Source of the DNA: Magnetococcales bacterium WMHbinv6
Lineage (GTDB): Bacteria; Pseudomonadota; Magnetococcia; Magnetococcales; Magnetaquicoccaceae
Length of the DNA: 44,925 nucleotides
Direction of reading: 5' to 3'
Assembly (NCBI GenBank): GCA_002753135.1
Contig: PDZV01000030.1
Location: 1-44,925, forward strand
The translations under genes were made by a program, and so were the position numbers. This document shows positions 1 to 6,852 of the stretch, piece by piece (the stretch's first letter is position 1; each line of letters starts with the position of its first letter). The notes under the pieces were generated by a model. It did no database searches. It was not told the origin of the DNA and saw nothing but the letters and a program-made list of their open reading frames with translations.

Positions 1-219
1 TATGCCAGTGTTGGGGCGTCCATGGGCATGAGTCTGCCAGTCATCGGCAAGCTGTTGGGACACACCCAGACGCAGACAACGGCACGTTACGCGCACCTGT
101 CAGACGATCCATTGAAGAAGGCAACCCGCATGATCGGCGAACGAATCCAGGCCGCCATGGAGGGCAAAAGCAGTGACAACGTCATCCCATTATCATCACG
201 AGTCAGCACAGGAGGTTAA
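1..219 (+). CDS. Tyrosine recombinase/integrase, C-terminal part (5' end outside window)
   Basis: This is the last 72 residues of a phage-type integrase, open through the left edge in frame 1. The C-terminal catalytic signature is visible: LLGH (the conserved GH of the second histidine box) followed by TARYAHL, whose tyrosine is the predicted nucleophile. The tail after it (about 45 residues) is normal for the family. It would catalyse site-specific integration and excision of the element to its right. The stop is three bases before the downstream antitoxin gene, and an aggagg-like ribosome binding site for that gene lies in its last codons. Confidence 0.85.
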   Translation, partial: YASVGASMGMSLPVIGKLLGHTQTQTTARYAHLSDDPLKKATRMIGERIQAAMEGKSSDNVIPLSSRVSTGG

Positions 220-222
220 ACC

Positions 223-459
223 ATGGCCATCACCATCCCCGCAGACATGGAGCAGGCTTTTCAATCGGTTGCAGACGAGACCGGGCAACCGTTGCCTGAG
301 TTGATTCAGGAGGCGTTGACCCGCTTTCTGGAAGAGTTGGAGGATCGTCAAGACGTTATGGACGCGGACCGTGTTTATCGGGAGTTCAAAGAAAGCGGAG
401 AACCTGGTATTCCTTGGGAGCAAGTTAAATCCGCCATGGATGCCAAGCATGCCTTATAA
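223..459 (+). CDS. Ribbon-helix-helix/RelB-like antitoxin
   Basis: A 78-residue acidic protein, starting MAITIPADME with a helical stretch ending in RFLEELEDRQDVMDADR. This is the layout of small RHH/RelB-type antitoxins: an N-terminal beta strand and two helices for DNA binding, then an acidic toxin-binding tail containing a WEQVK motif. An aggagg-like ribosome binding site is just upstream. Its end overlaps the toxin gene by 11 bases (449-459), so the two are translationally coupled. It would neutralise the toxin and autorepress the operon. The exact antitoxin family is not certain from sequence reading; the pairing with a clear RelE-type partner is the main evidence. Confidence 0.75.
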   Translation: MAITIPADMEQAFQSVADETGQPLPELIQEALTRFLEELEDRQDVMDADRVYREFKESGEPGIPWEQVKSAMDAKHAL

Positions 460-706
460 GATCGTCATTTCCTCCCAGGTACAAAAACAGTTGGACGACC
501 TCCCCGCACCTTCCTGGCAGCGTGTAAAAGATGCCGTCGACCGGTTGGCCGCACAACCTCGCCCCCATGGTGCCATCAAGATGAAAGGCGCTTCTGAGTA
601 TTGGCGCATTCGTGCTGGTGATCACCGCATTATCTACACCATCGAGGATGACCGACTGGTTGTCCTGATCATCAAGATAGGTCACCGGGGCGACGTGTAC
701 CGCTAA
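449..706 (+). CDS. RelE/ParE-family toxin
   Basis: An 85-residue basic protein starting at ATG 449 (MPYKIVISS), which overlaps the antitoxin stop. A longer reading from 371 would only add antitoxin shadow sequence. The family pattern is clear: an N-terminal Y-x-I strand, helices around QVQKQLDDLP, then the C-terminal sheet EYWRIRAGDHRIIYTI and VGHR-like KIGHRGDVY. RelE proteins cleave mRNA on the ribosome while ParE relatives poison gyrase; the RIRAGDHRIIY and GHR elements fit the RelE side better. It probably stabilises the integrated element. No truncation is seen. Confidence 0.85.
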   Translation: MPYKIVISSQVQKQLDDLPAPSWQRVKDAVDRLAAQPRPHGAIKMKGASEYWRIRAGDHRIIYTIEDDRLVVLIIKIGHRGDVYR

Positions 707-836
707 CCAGACAAAATTCTCACCGGCCACCCGGTGATGCAGAAAACCCGGCATAGGCTGATCACCGAAAAGACAGACCTTCCTGTCCTGGTCGGGCTAA
801 CCACCGAAGGACAACCGTATCGAAGGAACGGAAGCG

Positions 837-1790
837 ATGACCGACACTGAAGCCAGTGCAGGGCAGGAATGGCCTGGCCTTGCAAAAAAAGTCAGGGCGT
901 CACACTGGATGACGCTGCACAAGGCGTGCAACCTGTTCCTTTTTGGGCAGCAAGAGGAAATGTCCCTGTTGTCTATCGGGCAAATCAATGACCTCATGCG
1001 GCACGTTGAGGACGAACCGAACAAGTCATGGTGCAAAGATGATGACAGCGGTGGCATCCGCAAGCGTCTGGTCGATCTGAGGCCGTTCATGCTGTGGGCC
1101 ATCCAGGGCGGACACGAGCCTTCCCCCGGCCTGCTTGAAACGCTTGAGGGGCACGGGATACGCTTTGGCGACGGGAACAGTGACGACCACCAGCATGGCC
1201 GGGAATGGGGTCTGGAGTTCAAGGCCAGAGTCCGACATGCCATTCTTGAGGCAGAAGAGCGGGGGCAGGAAGATACCCATCTGGTCAGCGAAAAACCGAC
1301 AGCACGACATCCCGTGCCGGAAGCTGATGAACACCGGCTAACCGTTGATCTGGCGGACATGGCGAGGCTTGTCTATCCAGGGCTTGGTGCTGTGGTGTCG
1401 GAATGGGATGACCCATCTGCACAGAAAAAAACAGCAGCGACGAATGGCATCGGCTGTAATGGCACTGACCGGAAAGGTTCGGCATCCCAAACGGGGCAGA
1501 AAGTCAAACGTGACCGTGCGCCATCGGCTTTGACACAATTGATCGAGAAAACTTTCACCAGTTTGAAAAAAGAGACCAAAGACCGCGAGATAACGCTTTC
1601 TGATATTTTGCTTGAGATGGAGGATCAGGACGACGACGGAGAAAGCATCATTCAAGAAATCGACCATGAAAACAAACATGTCTCATGGTGTGACCCCACA
1701 ACCAGGGCCGATCGTGGGCCTACCAGTTTCAAACGAATCCAGAACATTATGAGCGAAATCAGAAACAAAAAAGATCCCGCCAAGCCGTGA
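837..1790 (+). CDS. Hypothetical protein of mobile element
   Basis: A 317-residue protein that I do not recognise. It begins MTDTEASAGQEW after a ggaa-type ribosome binding site. The N-terminal ~100 residues look globular (HWMTLHKACNLFLFGQQEE, then a WCKDDDSGGIRKRL stretch). The middle around residues 175-200 (LTVDLADMARLVYPGL) is helical. The C-terminal third is highly charged, with an acidic run (MEDQDDDGES) and a basic tail. There is no signal peptide, membrane segment or nucleotide-binding motif. It sits between the toxin-antitoxin pair and the AlpA-like gene and is separated from the latter by an operator-like intergenic region. Confidence 0.6.
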   Translation: MTDTEASAGQEWPGLAKKVRASHWMTLHKACNLFLFGQQEEMSLLSIGQINDLMRHVEDEPNKSWCKDDDSGGIRKRLVDLRPFMLWAIQGGHEPSPGLLETLEGHGIRFGDGNSDDHQHGREWGLEFKARVRHAILEAEERGQEDTHLVSEKPTARHPVPEADEHRLTVDLADMARLVYPGLGAVVSEWDDPSAQKKTAATNGIGCNGTDRKGSASQTGQKVKRDRAPSALTQLIEKTFTSLKKETKDREITLSDILLEMEDQDDDGESIIQEIDHENKHVSWCDPTTRADRGPTSFKRIQNIMSEIRNKKDPAKP

Positions 1791-1856
1791 TCCCGGTTTA
1801 AGCATGCCTCATTCCCGGGATAACCCGGGCTATCCCGTTTTAAACTTAAATCGGGA
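1791..1856. promoter_or_regulatory. Repeated TCCCGnTTTAA half-sites (putative operator)
   Basis: The gap before the AlpA-like gene has a half-site TCCCGGTTTAA (1791-1801), a related TCCCGGGATAA (1813-1823) overlapping the palindrome cccgggataacccggg, and a near-perfect inverted repeat: TCCCGTTTTAA (1833-1843), a 2-base spacer, and TTAAATCGGGA (1846-1856) with one mismatch between arms. Dense inverted half-sites upstream of a regulator gene suggest a repressor or activator binding region. Which protein binds is unknown. Confidence 0.5.
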
Positions 1857-1947
1857 AAGTCGTCTGATAATCTTCCTTCAAGTTGGCCAGCCATTCCGGT
1901 TTCAGGAGTGATCACCCTGAAGCCTTCCAGACTTGGGAAGAGAAAAA

Positions 1948-2178
1948 ATGCAAACCTCAAATCAAAACAATCCCGTGAACTATCGCCAAGCACAAGCGGC
2001 AGAATACGTGCAACTGGCCGAGGCGACCCTTGAAAAAATGCGTGTGTACGGAAACGGGCCACGCTATGCCAAACTTGGCCGGAGTGTTATTTATCGTAAG
2101 TCAGACTTGGACCAATGGATTGCCGACCGGGTGATTGCCAGCACGTCGCAGACGCCTCCGGGCCGTCGGTCGAAGTGA
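1948..2178 (+). CDS. AlpA/excisionase-like helix-turn-helix protein
   Basis: A 76-residue protein. ATG 1948 is preferred over the in-frame TTG at 1933 because gggaag lies about 7 bases before it. It shows the MerR/AlpA-type winged-helix pattern: an N-terminal region ending QAAEYVQLAEATLEKMRVYGNGPRY, then YAKLGRSVIYRKSDLDQWI, the signature wing and final helix of this family (F/Y-x-K-x-G-x-x-V-x-Y-x-x-x-D-L-x-x-W). Such proteins act as excisionases or as activators of excision and replication in satellites and prophages. The primase-helicase gene starts 9 bases downstream, so the two are probably one operon. Confidence 0.8.
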   Translation: MQTSNQNNPVNYRQAQAAEYVQLAEATLEKMRVYGNGPRYAKLGRSVIYRKSDLDQWIADRVIASTSQTPPGRRSK

Positions 2179-2187
2179 GGGCTGACT

Positions 2188-4536
2188 GTGGCGCAAATAG
2201 AAACCCCTGGCGGCAACCAGGGGCGTGAGGCATTGCGAAAATTTGCCAACGATTATAACGGCATTGGCGCAGGGCGGCAAGCGGATTCAACGGTCTGGGC
2301 GCAGGCTGCGATGCGGGGCATTCTGGCAGAACTAGCGGCCACTACGGGCAACAGAAACGACAGTTTAAACCTGGCAAGTTTCCGTGCAGGGCAACTGGTC
2401 GGCGGCGGTTTGATCGAGCGGGGAGAGGCTGAACAGAGGCTTACCGAGGCCGGGCAGGCAATGGGCCTTTCGTCGGACGAGGTGCGATCAACCGTCAAAA
2501 GTGGCCTGAGCAAGGGCGTGGCACATCCACGCCAGCCTGATCAAACGTCCACCCGGCAAACCGCACCGCGACCGACCGCACCGGCACCAACCCTTGATCA
2601 AAAGCAGGCAGACGCAGCGGCGAAGTCGGCACATGTTCTAAGGTTGGCGCAACCGGCGCAGGCTGATCACCCGTACTTGTCCAGGAAAGGCATTGCTCCG
2701 ACCAGCACCATGCTGGAAATCCCGATGCAACTTTTCGTCGGTGCGACCGGTTGGCATCCGAAGGGCAAGAGCGGCCAGTTGACTGGCGACCGGTTGCTTG
2801 TCCTGCCGATTCACCAGCCGGATGAAAATCTTTCGAGCATCCAACTCATCGATGAGGATGGCAGGAAATCATTCCTTCCTGGCGGGCAAATCAAGGGCGG
2901 ATTCTGGGCTTCTGCTGAGCTTCCAGGCGGCGACGGTGCCGGATTGTCCATCTGGTTGGGCGAAGGCATGGCAACGGCTCTGAGCGCGCTACAGGCCACA
3001 GGAAAAGGCATTGCTGTTGCGGCGCTGTCGGACAGCAATTTGCCAACCGTCGCCATGGCCATGCGTGAACGCTACCCGGCGGCAGAGATTGCGTTGTTGG
3101 CGGATCTTCTCCCGGATGGGGCACCCAACCGGCATGCAGTACATGCGGCGCAAGCGGTCAACGGCATGCTGGCCGTGCCACGGTTCAACTCTGGCGAGAA
3201 CGGGAAAGACATCAATGATTTCCACCAGTTGAACGGCCTGGAAGCGACAAAGCAACTGATCGAGGCGGCAACCGCACCGGCGGCACCGGAACAGGCGGGA
3301 CAAACGGCACCGACAAAACCGGCTACCTATTCCATGCGGGAATTGATGACCCGGAATTTTGAGGATGTCCAATTCATTGTCGATGAACTTCTACCGCAAG
3401 GCGTGTTCATCCTGGGCGGTAAGCCGAAAGTGGGAAAAAGTTGGCTGGCGTTGCATTTGCTGTTGTCTGTTTCCTACGGACTACCGGTTTTCGGAACATT
3501 GGCAACCGACCAAGGGCGGTGTCTCTACCTGTCGCTTGAAGATCATGATCGGCGACTTTGGAAACGGGTGAGGCAAGTTTGCCGACAGATTCCAACCGAC
3601 GACCTTCATTTTACAACCCAATGGTCGCGGATCGGGCAGGGGTGTGCCGAGGATTTGGATAAATGGCTTGCAGACAATCCGGAAACAAAAATGGTTGTTG
3701 TCGATACGCTGGCCAGAGTGAAGCCGCCAAGAGGCCGGAACGCGGATTTGTACGCTGAGGATTATGCGGCAGTCGCGTCATTCAAAGAGCTTTCGGAGCG
3801 GCACGGAATCGCCGTCATCCTGATTCATCATCTGCGAAAGATGGGAAGCGACGACCCGGCGGATATGTTGTCCGGTACAACCGGCCTGGCGGGAGGTGTT
3901 GACGGAACGCTGATTCTGACGAAAAAAGCTGGCAGCGAAACATTGACCTTGCACCGATCCGGGCGCGACTTGGTAGACGACGAGCCATTAACGTTGAAAT
4001 GGGACCGTGAAGCTGGCGTTTGGTTGTCATTGGACAAGGCATCGGCTTCTGCGGCTGAAATATCTGAAGGCCAACAACAAATTCTGGACACGCTCAAATC
4101 GCATGGATACTCAATGAGTTGTGCAGACATTGCTGCGGCAACCAGTGGAAACGCTGAAAATGTCCGGAAAACTTTGTATCGCATGGTTGATCGAGGAATC
4201 CTTATCAAGAATGGGCCAAGCAACTCCCCTCGGTATTCCATCAATGCCAGTACGCAAAACATCGGTGTCCAGCCAGAAGATGGCAACAAAGCACGCTATC
4301 AAAACCCACGTCCACCCCATCCACCCCATCCACATGTATCCACCCCATCCACCCCATCCACCCCATCAAAAAATGGGGGGGTGGATGGTGGGTACACAGA
4401 TGTTGATGTCCAAACATCCACCCAACGTCCACCCCTGGCTGGAAATAATTTCAATGAGTTAGATACAGGGTGGACGGGGTGGACGGGGTGGACGCCACAT
4501 ATGCAATCTGACATTCCAGACGGCGAGGATTTCTGA
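2188..4536 (+). CDS. Primase-helicase (Toprim plus RepA/RecA-like AAA domain)
   Basis: A 782-residue replication protein with a GTG start. Around residues 145-335 it resembles the phage/plasmid Toprim primase family: the HPYLSRKGI motif, IWLGEGMATALS and ALLADLLPD-type metal-binding strands. Residues ~390-600 form a RepA/RecA-like helicase ATPase with Walker A GGKPKVGKS, Walker B KMVVVDTLARV and the IHHLRK sensor. A winged-helix stretch follows (~630-680: QQQILDTLKSHGYSMSCADI). The C-terminal tail is low complexity because the DNA carries 9-bp repeats (Pro/His/Ser/Thr then GWT repeats) that may be an origin. It probably initiates replication of the element. The Pri-Rep role is inference from domain content and the neighbouring AlpA and integrase genes. 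Confidence 0.85.
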   Translation: MAQIETPGGNQGREALRKFANDYNGIGAGRQADSTVWAQAAMRGILAELAATTGNRNDSLNLASFRAGQLVGGGLIERGEAEQRLTEAGQAMGLSSDEVRSTVKSGLSKGVAHPRQPDQTSTRQTAPRPTAPAPTLDQKQADAAAKSAHVLRLAQPAQADHPYLSRKGIAPTSTMLEIPMQLFVGATGWHPKGKSGQLTGDRLLVLPIHQPDENLSSIQLIDEDGRKSFLPGGQIKGGFWASAELPGGDGAGLSIWLGEGMATALSALQATGKGIAVAALSDSNLPTVAMAMRERYPAAEIALLADLLPDGAPNRHAVHAAQAVNGMLAVPRFNSGENGKDINDFHQLNGLEATKQLIEAATAPAAPEQAGQTAPTKPATYSMRELMTRNFEDVQFIVDELLPQGVFILGGKPKVGKSWLALHLLLSVSYGLPVFGTLATDQGRCLYLSLEDHDRRLWKRVRQVCRQIPTDDLHFTTQWSRIGQGCAEDLDKWLADNPETKMVVVDTLARVKPPRGRNADLYAEDYAAVASFKELSERHGIAVILIHHLRKMGSDDPADMLSGTTGLAGGVDGTLILTKKAGSETLTLHRSGRDLVDDEPLTLKWDREAGVWLSLDKASASAAEISEGQQQILDTLKSHGYSMSCADIAAATSGNAENVRKTLYRMVDRGILIKNGPSNSPRYSINASTQNIGVQPEDGNKARYQNPRPPHPPHPHVSTPSTPSTPSKNGGVDGGYTDVDVQTSTQRPPLAGNNFNELDTGWTGWTGWTPHMQSDIPDGEDF
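4311..4492. repeat. Iteron-like repeats flanking an AT-rich stretch (candidate replication origin)
   Basis: The unit TCCACCCCA occurs in direct orientation at 4311, 4320, 4339, 4348 and 4357 with a 9-bp period (a degenerate copy at 4329), plus variants at 4417 and 4428. The inverted form ggggtgga occurs at 4378, 4476 and 4485, with a shortened copy at 4468. Between the left and right groups is an AT-rich segment (about 4441-4465). Direct iterons on one side, inverted ones on the other and an AT-rich core at the 3' end of a rep gene resemble the origin layout described for SaPI-type islands. The repeats are also in frame within the coding sequence, so selection on protein sequence is an alternative. 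Confidence 0.6.
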
Positions 4537-4537
4537 C

Positions 4538-5191
4538 ATGGGCGCTCACCATATCGTGGAACGTTTGCAAGAAACCGGACTGAGTCTTTACCTTCTGGCT
4601 GGCGACACGATCCGAGCGGCACCGCCAGAAGCCATCACCGATGAGGCGCGCAACCTGATCCGGCAGAACAAGGTGGGACTGATCGAGTTGTTGCGGCATA
4701 GGTCATCACCGCATGAACCGGCACCGACACCGGCCACACCCGATCCGGCCACCACCCCAGCGGCACCGGCGGCACCAGATGACGATTTTGCCGAACGTGC
4801 AGCGATCATTGAGCATGATGGCGGCATCCCCAGTGAATGGGTCGAAGGCTTGGCGCTGATCTGCACCATGGTACGGCCAGAGGGCATTCCACCGGTTCGA
4901 TGGCGGCACATTATCCACGCGGCAGGGGTGTTTGCCGATCGGTGGGCAAAGCAGGCGGCGGCATTGGGCTGGAGTGCGGCGGAACTGTTCGGCGTCCATT
5001 CCTCTGGATCGCTGAAACGGTACGACAGTATGGGCTTGGTCGTCGGTATGACTGGTCAAGGGATCGAGCTGCAGTCGATCGCCGAGAATGAAGCCATTTT
5101 CCTGGCCGGACCAAGCAGGGCACGACAAAGATGGCATCGGCGGTTGTCGAATCTGGATGATGTGGTGCCTGCCTGGGAGTTGGTAGATTGA
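4538..5191 (+). CDS. TubC_N-like domain protein
   Basis: A 217-residue protein starting one base after the primase-helicase stop codon. The first ~55 residues match the TubC N-terminal docking-domain pattern: a helix (IVERLQETGLSLYLLAGDTIRA), a short strand pair, then a helix ending in LIELLRHR. This domain is known from NRPS docking, and similar N-termini also occur in mobile-element proteins. A Pro/Ala/Thr-rich linker follows (about 58-80). The second domain, about residues 85-215, contains WVEGLALICTM and ELFGVHSSGS. That second domain has no function I can name. It probably partners with the replication protein. Confidence 0.55.
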   Translation: MGAHHIVERLQETGLSLYLLAGDTIRAAPPEAITDEARNLIRQNKVGLIELLRHRSSPHEPAPTPATPDPATTPAAPAAPDDDFAERAAIIEHDGGIPSEWVEGLALICTMVRPEGIPPVRWRHIIHAAGVFADRWAKQAAALGWSAAELFGVHSSGSLKRYDSMGLVVGMTGQGIELQSIAENEAIFLAGPSRARQRWHRRLSNLDDVVPAWELVD

Positions 5192-5333
5192 CGCGCAAAC
5201 CGCACAGAACAGGTTCTGAGCCGTGTTCTTTGGGACGGCAATGGAAGGTAGCCACGCAGCATAACGGAGCTGAAACATGGTGTTGCGTGACAGTAAATGG
5301 TATATCAAAATTTTGACAGTATGAGGTTGCAAT

Positions 5334-5618
5334 ATGAACGAAAGCGTTTTACAAATTATCCCAACTTCCGGCGAGTGGTTTGCCGTAACTGATCTTCCCC
5401 CTGAAGGTGAAGAACTTTTTGAAACCGTAACTGAGCCAGTGGCATGCTTTGCTTTGATCGAAAATCGTGGCGTTCAATCTGTTGCCGGGATCGTGCCAGA
5501 TGGAACAGTTTTTCTTCTGGGAGACAGCTCTGTAACTTTTTGTCGCAAGGAGGGGCTGGAGCAAGCCAAAAATTCTCGCAAGTCTAATTTCAAGCTTTGG
5601 ACGGAGGTGGAGCGATGA
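5334..5618 (+). CDS. Hypothetical protein
   Basis: A 94-residue protein I do not recognise. It begins MNESVLQIIPTSGEW, after a gagg ribosome-binding sequence 7 bases upstream. The predicted fold is mostly beta: WFAVTDLP, ACFALIENRG, VQSVAGIVPDG and TVFLLGDSS look like successive strands. There are no membrane segments. Its stop overlaps the next gene's start (ATGA at 5615-5618), so it is translationally coupled to the terminase-small-subunit-like gene. The 142 bases before it hold no other convincing gene. Confidence 0.6.
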   Translation: MNESVLQIIPTSGEWFAVTDLPPEGEELFETVTEPVACFALIENRGVQSVAGIVPDGTVFLLGDSSVTFCRKEGLEQAKNSRKSNFKLWTEVER

Positions 5619-6133
5619 ACAGGCAAAACTTGCAATATCAACACGCGGGTGCGACGGGCAAGGGGAAATCTCGCCACCTGACCCCGGCACGAAAACGGGC
5701 GTTTCTTTTGGCGTTGGCAGAAACCGGCTGCCTTGGCCACGCTTGCCGGGCAGTGGGCGTATCGCGGCAAGCGGTTCACGAGTGGCGGCGTGACGACCAG
5801 GTTTTTGCGGGTGCGGTTGAGGAGGCGCTTGAACAGGCAGCCGACCAGTTGGAAATTGCCGCACGGAGGCGGGCAGTTGAAGGTGTTCAAGAGCCGGTTT
5901 ATCAAGGCGGCCAGCAGGTTGGTATCGTCCAGCGGTACAGTGACACTTTGCTGTTGGCGCTGCTGCGGGCGCACCGGCCAGCTTTCCGAACGGCGTACCA
6001 GCAAGCTGCTCCACCGGAACCGCCATCGACACCGGTTGACCCCGCCACGGCGGTTCGTGCCTTTGCTCTGGCGTTGGGTATGGCGGCAAAAGCGCAGCAA
6101 TCACAACGTGTTGATGAGGAATCCAAGCTATGA
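5615..6133 (+). CDS. Terminase small subunit-like protein (helix-turn-helix)
   Basis: A 172-residue protein; ATG 5615 is chosen for its 4-base coupling with the upstream stop and an ggaggtgg sequence before it. An N-terminal resolvase-like HTH is visible: ALAETGCLGHACRAVGVSRQAVHEWRR. After it comes the stretch EAADQLEIAARRRAVEG, and then a YSDTLLLALLRAHRP motif, which is typical of small terminase-like phage proteins. Such proteins recognise pac or cos DNA for packaging. In phage satellites a stand-alone TerS redirects the helper phage's packaging machinery to satellite DNA; no large terminase is seen here. The precise role is inference. Confidence 0.7.
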   Translation: MNRQNLQYQHAGATGKGKSRHLTPARKRAFLLALAETGCLGHACRAVGVSRQAVHEWRRDDQVFAGAVEEALEQAADQLEIAARRRAVEGVQEPVYQGGQQVGIVQRYSDTLLLALLRAHRPAFRTAYQQAAPPEPPSTPVDPATAVRAFALALGMAAKAQQSQRVDEESKL

Positions 6134-6306
6134 AAGACCTGACCGTAAGCCTGCCAGACGATGTTATTGAGATGCTGGATTCTTTTGCCAACCAGGGAGA
6201 GATCTCGGTTTCCGATTTGGTCACGGCCATTTTGTTGCTTTACACGGGCGGGGAGCTGGTCTTGATTGAGGAGCCTGAACCACCGCCACCTACTCCGTCG
6301 CAATGA
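6130..6306 (+). CDS. Small ribbon-helix-helix-like protein
   Basis: A 58-residue protein starting MKDLTVSLPDDVIEMLDSF. Its start overlaps the stop of the terminase-small-subunit-like gene (ATGA at 6130-6133). The N-terminal strand LTVSLPDDV and the following helices resemble the RHH fold, and it ends in a proline-rich tail (EPEPPPPTPSQ). It is the last gene of the element's operon, and a hairpin with a T-run follows 10 bases later. A DNA-binding or accessory packaging role is possible but not shown. Confidence 0.55.
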   Translation: MKDLTVSLPDDVIEMLDSFANQGEISVSDLVTAILLLYTGGELVLIEEPEPPPPTPSQ

Positions 6307-6316
6307 ACACCACGAA

Positions 6317-6341
6317 CCCCCGGCATTGTCCGGGGTTTTTT
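6317..6341 (+). terminator. Intrinsic terminator of the element's operon
   Basis: A GC stem (ccccgg paired with ccgggg, loop cattgt) is followed directly by a run of T residues. It lies 10 bases after the last + strand gene and would stop transcription before the tRNA-Lys gene on the opposite strand. Confidence 0.85.
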
Positions 6342-6420
6342 GTGGGCTGTTGTCCCTGGGCGGCCAATGGAAAAAAAGAGCCGACTTTCCTCCTGTTGCT
6401 TACTATTTGCTTACTGAAAC

Positions 6421-6447
6421 AAAAACGGCCACCTTGTGGGTGACCGT
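6421..6447 (-). terminator. Intrinsic terminator downstream of tRNA-Lys
   Basis: Read on the - strand, acggtcacc pairs with ggtggccgt (9 bp, one G-T pair, 5-base loop cacaa), followed by TTTTT. It lies 17 bases past the encoded CCA of tRNA-Lys and fits as its own terminator. Confidence 0.8.
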
Positions 6448-6463
6448 AAGTGCTTGTTTTGTA

Positions 6464-6539
6464 TGGTGAGCCGTGTTGGAGTCGAACCAACGGCCCGCAG
6501 ATTAAAAGTCTGCTGCTCTGCCATCTGAGCTAACGGCCC
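6464..6539 (-). tRNA. tRNA-Lys (anticodon TTT)
   Basis: A complete 76-nt cloverleaf including encoded CCA (6464-6466). The acceptor stem pairs gggccgt (6539-6533) with acggctc, with one G-U pair. The anticodon loop carries TTT (6504-6506) preceded by U33. The T arm has the standard GGTTCGA sequence. It is transcribed leftwards and has its own promoter and terminator. Its 3' side faces the integrated element, a common arrangement at tRNA attachment sites, although no duplicated tRNA fragment is seen in the window. Confidence 0.97.
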
Positions 6540-6565
6540 ATAGCGCTACCAAGTGAAACAGCGTT

Positions 6566-6593
6566 TATATATCAAACTGCACCACCTTGCCAA
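6566..6593 (-). promoter_or_regulatory. Promoter of tRNA-Lys
   Basis: On the - strand TTGGCA (6593-6588), a 16-base spacer and TATATA (6571-6566) form a sigma70-like promoter about 26 bases upstream of the mature tRNA 5' end. Confidence 0.6.
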
Positions 6594-6657
6594 GGAATTT
6601 CTTTTCGGCCCCCCTTTTTTTTGCAGGAGAGCCGTTGTAGCCTGCGGTGTGGGCGGC

Positions 6658-6852
6658 TTAATCGCGTTCTTCCAGCCAGGTCATCTGGATTGCTTCCAGT
6701 ATTTTTTCGTTGCAGCGCTCAGGGTTGTCGGCAAAACCAGGCAGTTCCATCACCCACTGCATCAAGTCGGTAAAGCGTACCGTCAGCGGATCCACATCCG
6801 CCTTGCTCTCGGCCAAGGCGATGGCAATTTCTCGTACATCGGTCCATTTCAT
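6658..6852 (-). CDS. iscX: IscX, small acidic ISC accessory protein
   Basis: A 64-residue acidic protein starting MKWTDVREIA at ATG 6852; upstream in-frame sequence is ferredoxin shadow. It shows the family hallmarks along its whole length: KWTD at the N-terminus, DPLTVRFTDLMQWV in the centre and NEKILEAIQMTWL near the C-terminus. IscX binds IscS and iron in the cytoplasm and modulates cluster synthesis, in competition with frataxin and ferredoxin. Its start overlaps the fdx stop (ATGA). It is the last gene of the cysE-isc operon, as in enterobacteria. Confidence 0.95.
   Translation of the reverse strand: MKWTDVREIAIALAESKADVDPLTVRFTDLMQWVMELPGFADNPERCNEKILEAIQMTWLEERD

Larger units (their letters stand above)
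1..6306 (+). mobile_element. Satellite- or prophage-like integrated element (left end outside window)
   Basis: All genes here lie on the + strand: tyrosine integrase C-terminus, RelB/RelE-like pair, unknown ORF, AlpA-like regulator, primase-helicase, TubC_N-like protein, unknown ORF, terminase-small-subunit-like protein, ribbon-helix-helix-like protein. The last gene is followed by a hairpin terminator at 6317-6341. No capsid, portal, tail or large-terminase gene is visible, but the left part lies outside the window. Integrase plus AlpA plus Pri-Rep plus TerS is the hallmark set of phage-inducible chromosomal islands. Calling it a satellite is inference; a degraded prophage or other integrative element remains possible. 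Confidence 0.6.

Noticed and set aside
6600-6657. Hairpin after iscX on the - strand as a terminator
   Set aside because: The stem gcagg/cctgc is followed by A residues on the transcript strand, not U residues, so it does not fit an intrinsic terminator.
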